Assembly: GCA_905214345.1 (NCBI GenBank)
Contig: CAJMLV010000030.1
Coordinates: 1 to 33,517, forward strand
Direction: 5' to 3'
Length of the DNA stretch: 33,517 nt
Origin: an uncultured bacterium
GTDB lineage: Bacteria > Bacillota > Clostridia > Oscillospirales > Ruminococcaceae
Every line of letters starts with the position of its first letter. Within the stretch, counting starts at the first letter, position 1. Made by a program: the position numbers and the translations under genes. The notes under the pieces are model-generated. The model had not been told where the DNA came from. It was given only the letters and a program-made list of their open reading frames with translations, and ran no database searches. Below are positions 33,055 to 33,517 of this stretch, piece after piece.

Positions 33055-33517
33055 ATGCACAAACGGCGCGGACTTTTTTTCCAAAGTCTGGTTCTTACCC
33101 TGCTCCTGGTCATCCCCATGATGGGGATGGTGGTCTTTTTTACTTCCCAGCGTACCGAACAGCAGATGCTCAAACAGGCGGCAACCGGGCAGACCCGGAT
33201 CAGCGAACCGGCAGGGGCTCGCAACACCCACCGGATTCTGCTGGCGGTCCAGGCGGAACAGCCCGCTTTTCTGCTGCTGAGGCTGGATGGCCCCAAACAG
33301 GCAGTGATCTTCTGCGCTCTGCCGGAGGAACTGGTGCTGCAGGCGCCTTCCGGCACCACCACCCTGGGGGATTGTTACCTCACCGCCGGGCCTGCCCGGG
33401 CGTCGGAACTGCTGGGGGATACCCTGGGCATTGCTCCGGACGCGTATCTGGCTGCCACCGCCGGTACCTTTTCGTCCATCTGGGGAGAGGACGCGGACGT
33501 CCGTTTTGATACCGCCG
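33055..33517 (+). CDS. LytR-CpsA-Psr-like protein, N-terminal part (runs off the window)
   Basis: At least 154 residues are visible from the ATG at 33055, open to the window end. The start MHKRRGLFFQSLVLTLLLVI is a basic stretch then one membrane helix (about residues 8-29), the type II topology of LCP proteins that attach polymers to the cell wall. The rest (ILLAVQ, FLLLRLDGPKQAVIFCALPEELVLQ, ASELLGDTLGIAPDAYLAA) follows the LCP core pattern loosely, but the DTIML and PRD motifs are not obvious (FLLLRLD and LPEELV instead). It may be a degenerate or non-catalytic relative. A weak ribosome site AGAGGTGT precedes it. Confidence in the domain call is low. Confidence 0.55.
   Translation, partial: MHKRRGLFFQSLVLTLLLVIPMMGMVVFFTSQRTEQQMLKQAATGQTRISEPAGARNTHRILLAVQAEQPAFLLLRLDGPKQAVIFCALPEELVLQAPSGTTTLGDCYLTAGPARASELLGDTLGIAPDAYLAATAGTFSSIWGEDADVRFDTA

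Noticed and set aside
32754..33509. Plus-strand frame of 251 codons at the window end
   Set aside because: It crosses the small acidic gene in antisense and the LCP-like gene in another frame; the 33055 start gives a membrane-anchored protein with a ribosome site.
1..33517. tRNA, rRNA, CRISPR array, insertion sequence or phage genes
   Set aside because: No cloverleaf, repeat-spacer pattern, transposase or integrase motif or flanking repeats were seen by eye.

Overview
The window looks like a chromosomal segment of a GC-rich Gram-positive gut Clostridium-type bacterium, most likely in the Faecalibacterium / Subdoligranulum / Gemmiger part of the Oscillospiraceae. This is an inference. It rests on the GC-rich coding sequence, strong AGGAGG-type ribosome sites, frequent TTG starts, a Dlt-like cell-wall cassette and an Rnf-like gene set. 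No rRNA, tRNA, CRISPR array, insertion sequence or phage gene was seen, so this is mostly stable chromosome.

Layout. (1) 1-542: the 3' end of a branched-chain aminotransferase (ilvE), closed by a terminator. (2) 742-5109: a four-gene cassette of adenylating enzyme, carrier protein, MBOAT acyltransferase and SGNH protein. It resembles dltABCD but has the order A-C-B-D, and it probably esterifies a surface polymer. (3) 5110-5381: no gene, but a promoter followed at once by two hairpins, which may be a small RNA. (4) 5382-7628, minus strand: a C39-peptidase-like protein that seems to have lost its catalytic Cys and His, behind a six-helix membrane protein. (5) 7793-8727: a single-pass membrane protein and a translationally coupled 60-residue protein. 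(6) 8947-16779: a compact aromatic amino acid operon, pheA-aroB-aroC-aroE/K fusion-aroF-aroA-tyrA. It encodes every step from DAHP to phenylpyruvate and hydroxyphenylpyruvate except 3-dehydroquinase, and is followed by a WYL regulator. Its promoter is flanked by a perfect 10-bp inverted repeat. (7) 17820-24839: surface polysaccharide genes: a large membrane protein, a polyprenyl glycosylphosphotransferase, two GT4 glycosyltransferases and UDP-galactopyranose mutase, then a terminator. (8) 25025-31033: rpe, three overlapping Rnf-like membrane genes (D, E, A), a DUF1015 protein, a basic low-complexity protein and the rRNA methyltransferase rlmA. (9) 31150-32703: cardiolipin synthase with its own promoter and terminator. 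(10) 32766-33517: a small acidic protein diverging from a truncated LytR-CpsA-Psr-like protein.

The most unusual signals are these. The Rnf-like D-E-A run has no B, C or G partners, and at the positions where the known family carries covalent FMN and most of the 2Fe-2S cysteines it has other residues. The Dlt-like cassette has a possibly altered amino acid specificity. The aromatic operon has a candidate operator. The C39-like protein looks like a pseudo-enzyme. The 5140-5330 region looks like a structured RNA. Family assignments come from motifs read by eye; no database search was run.
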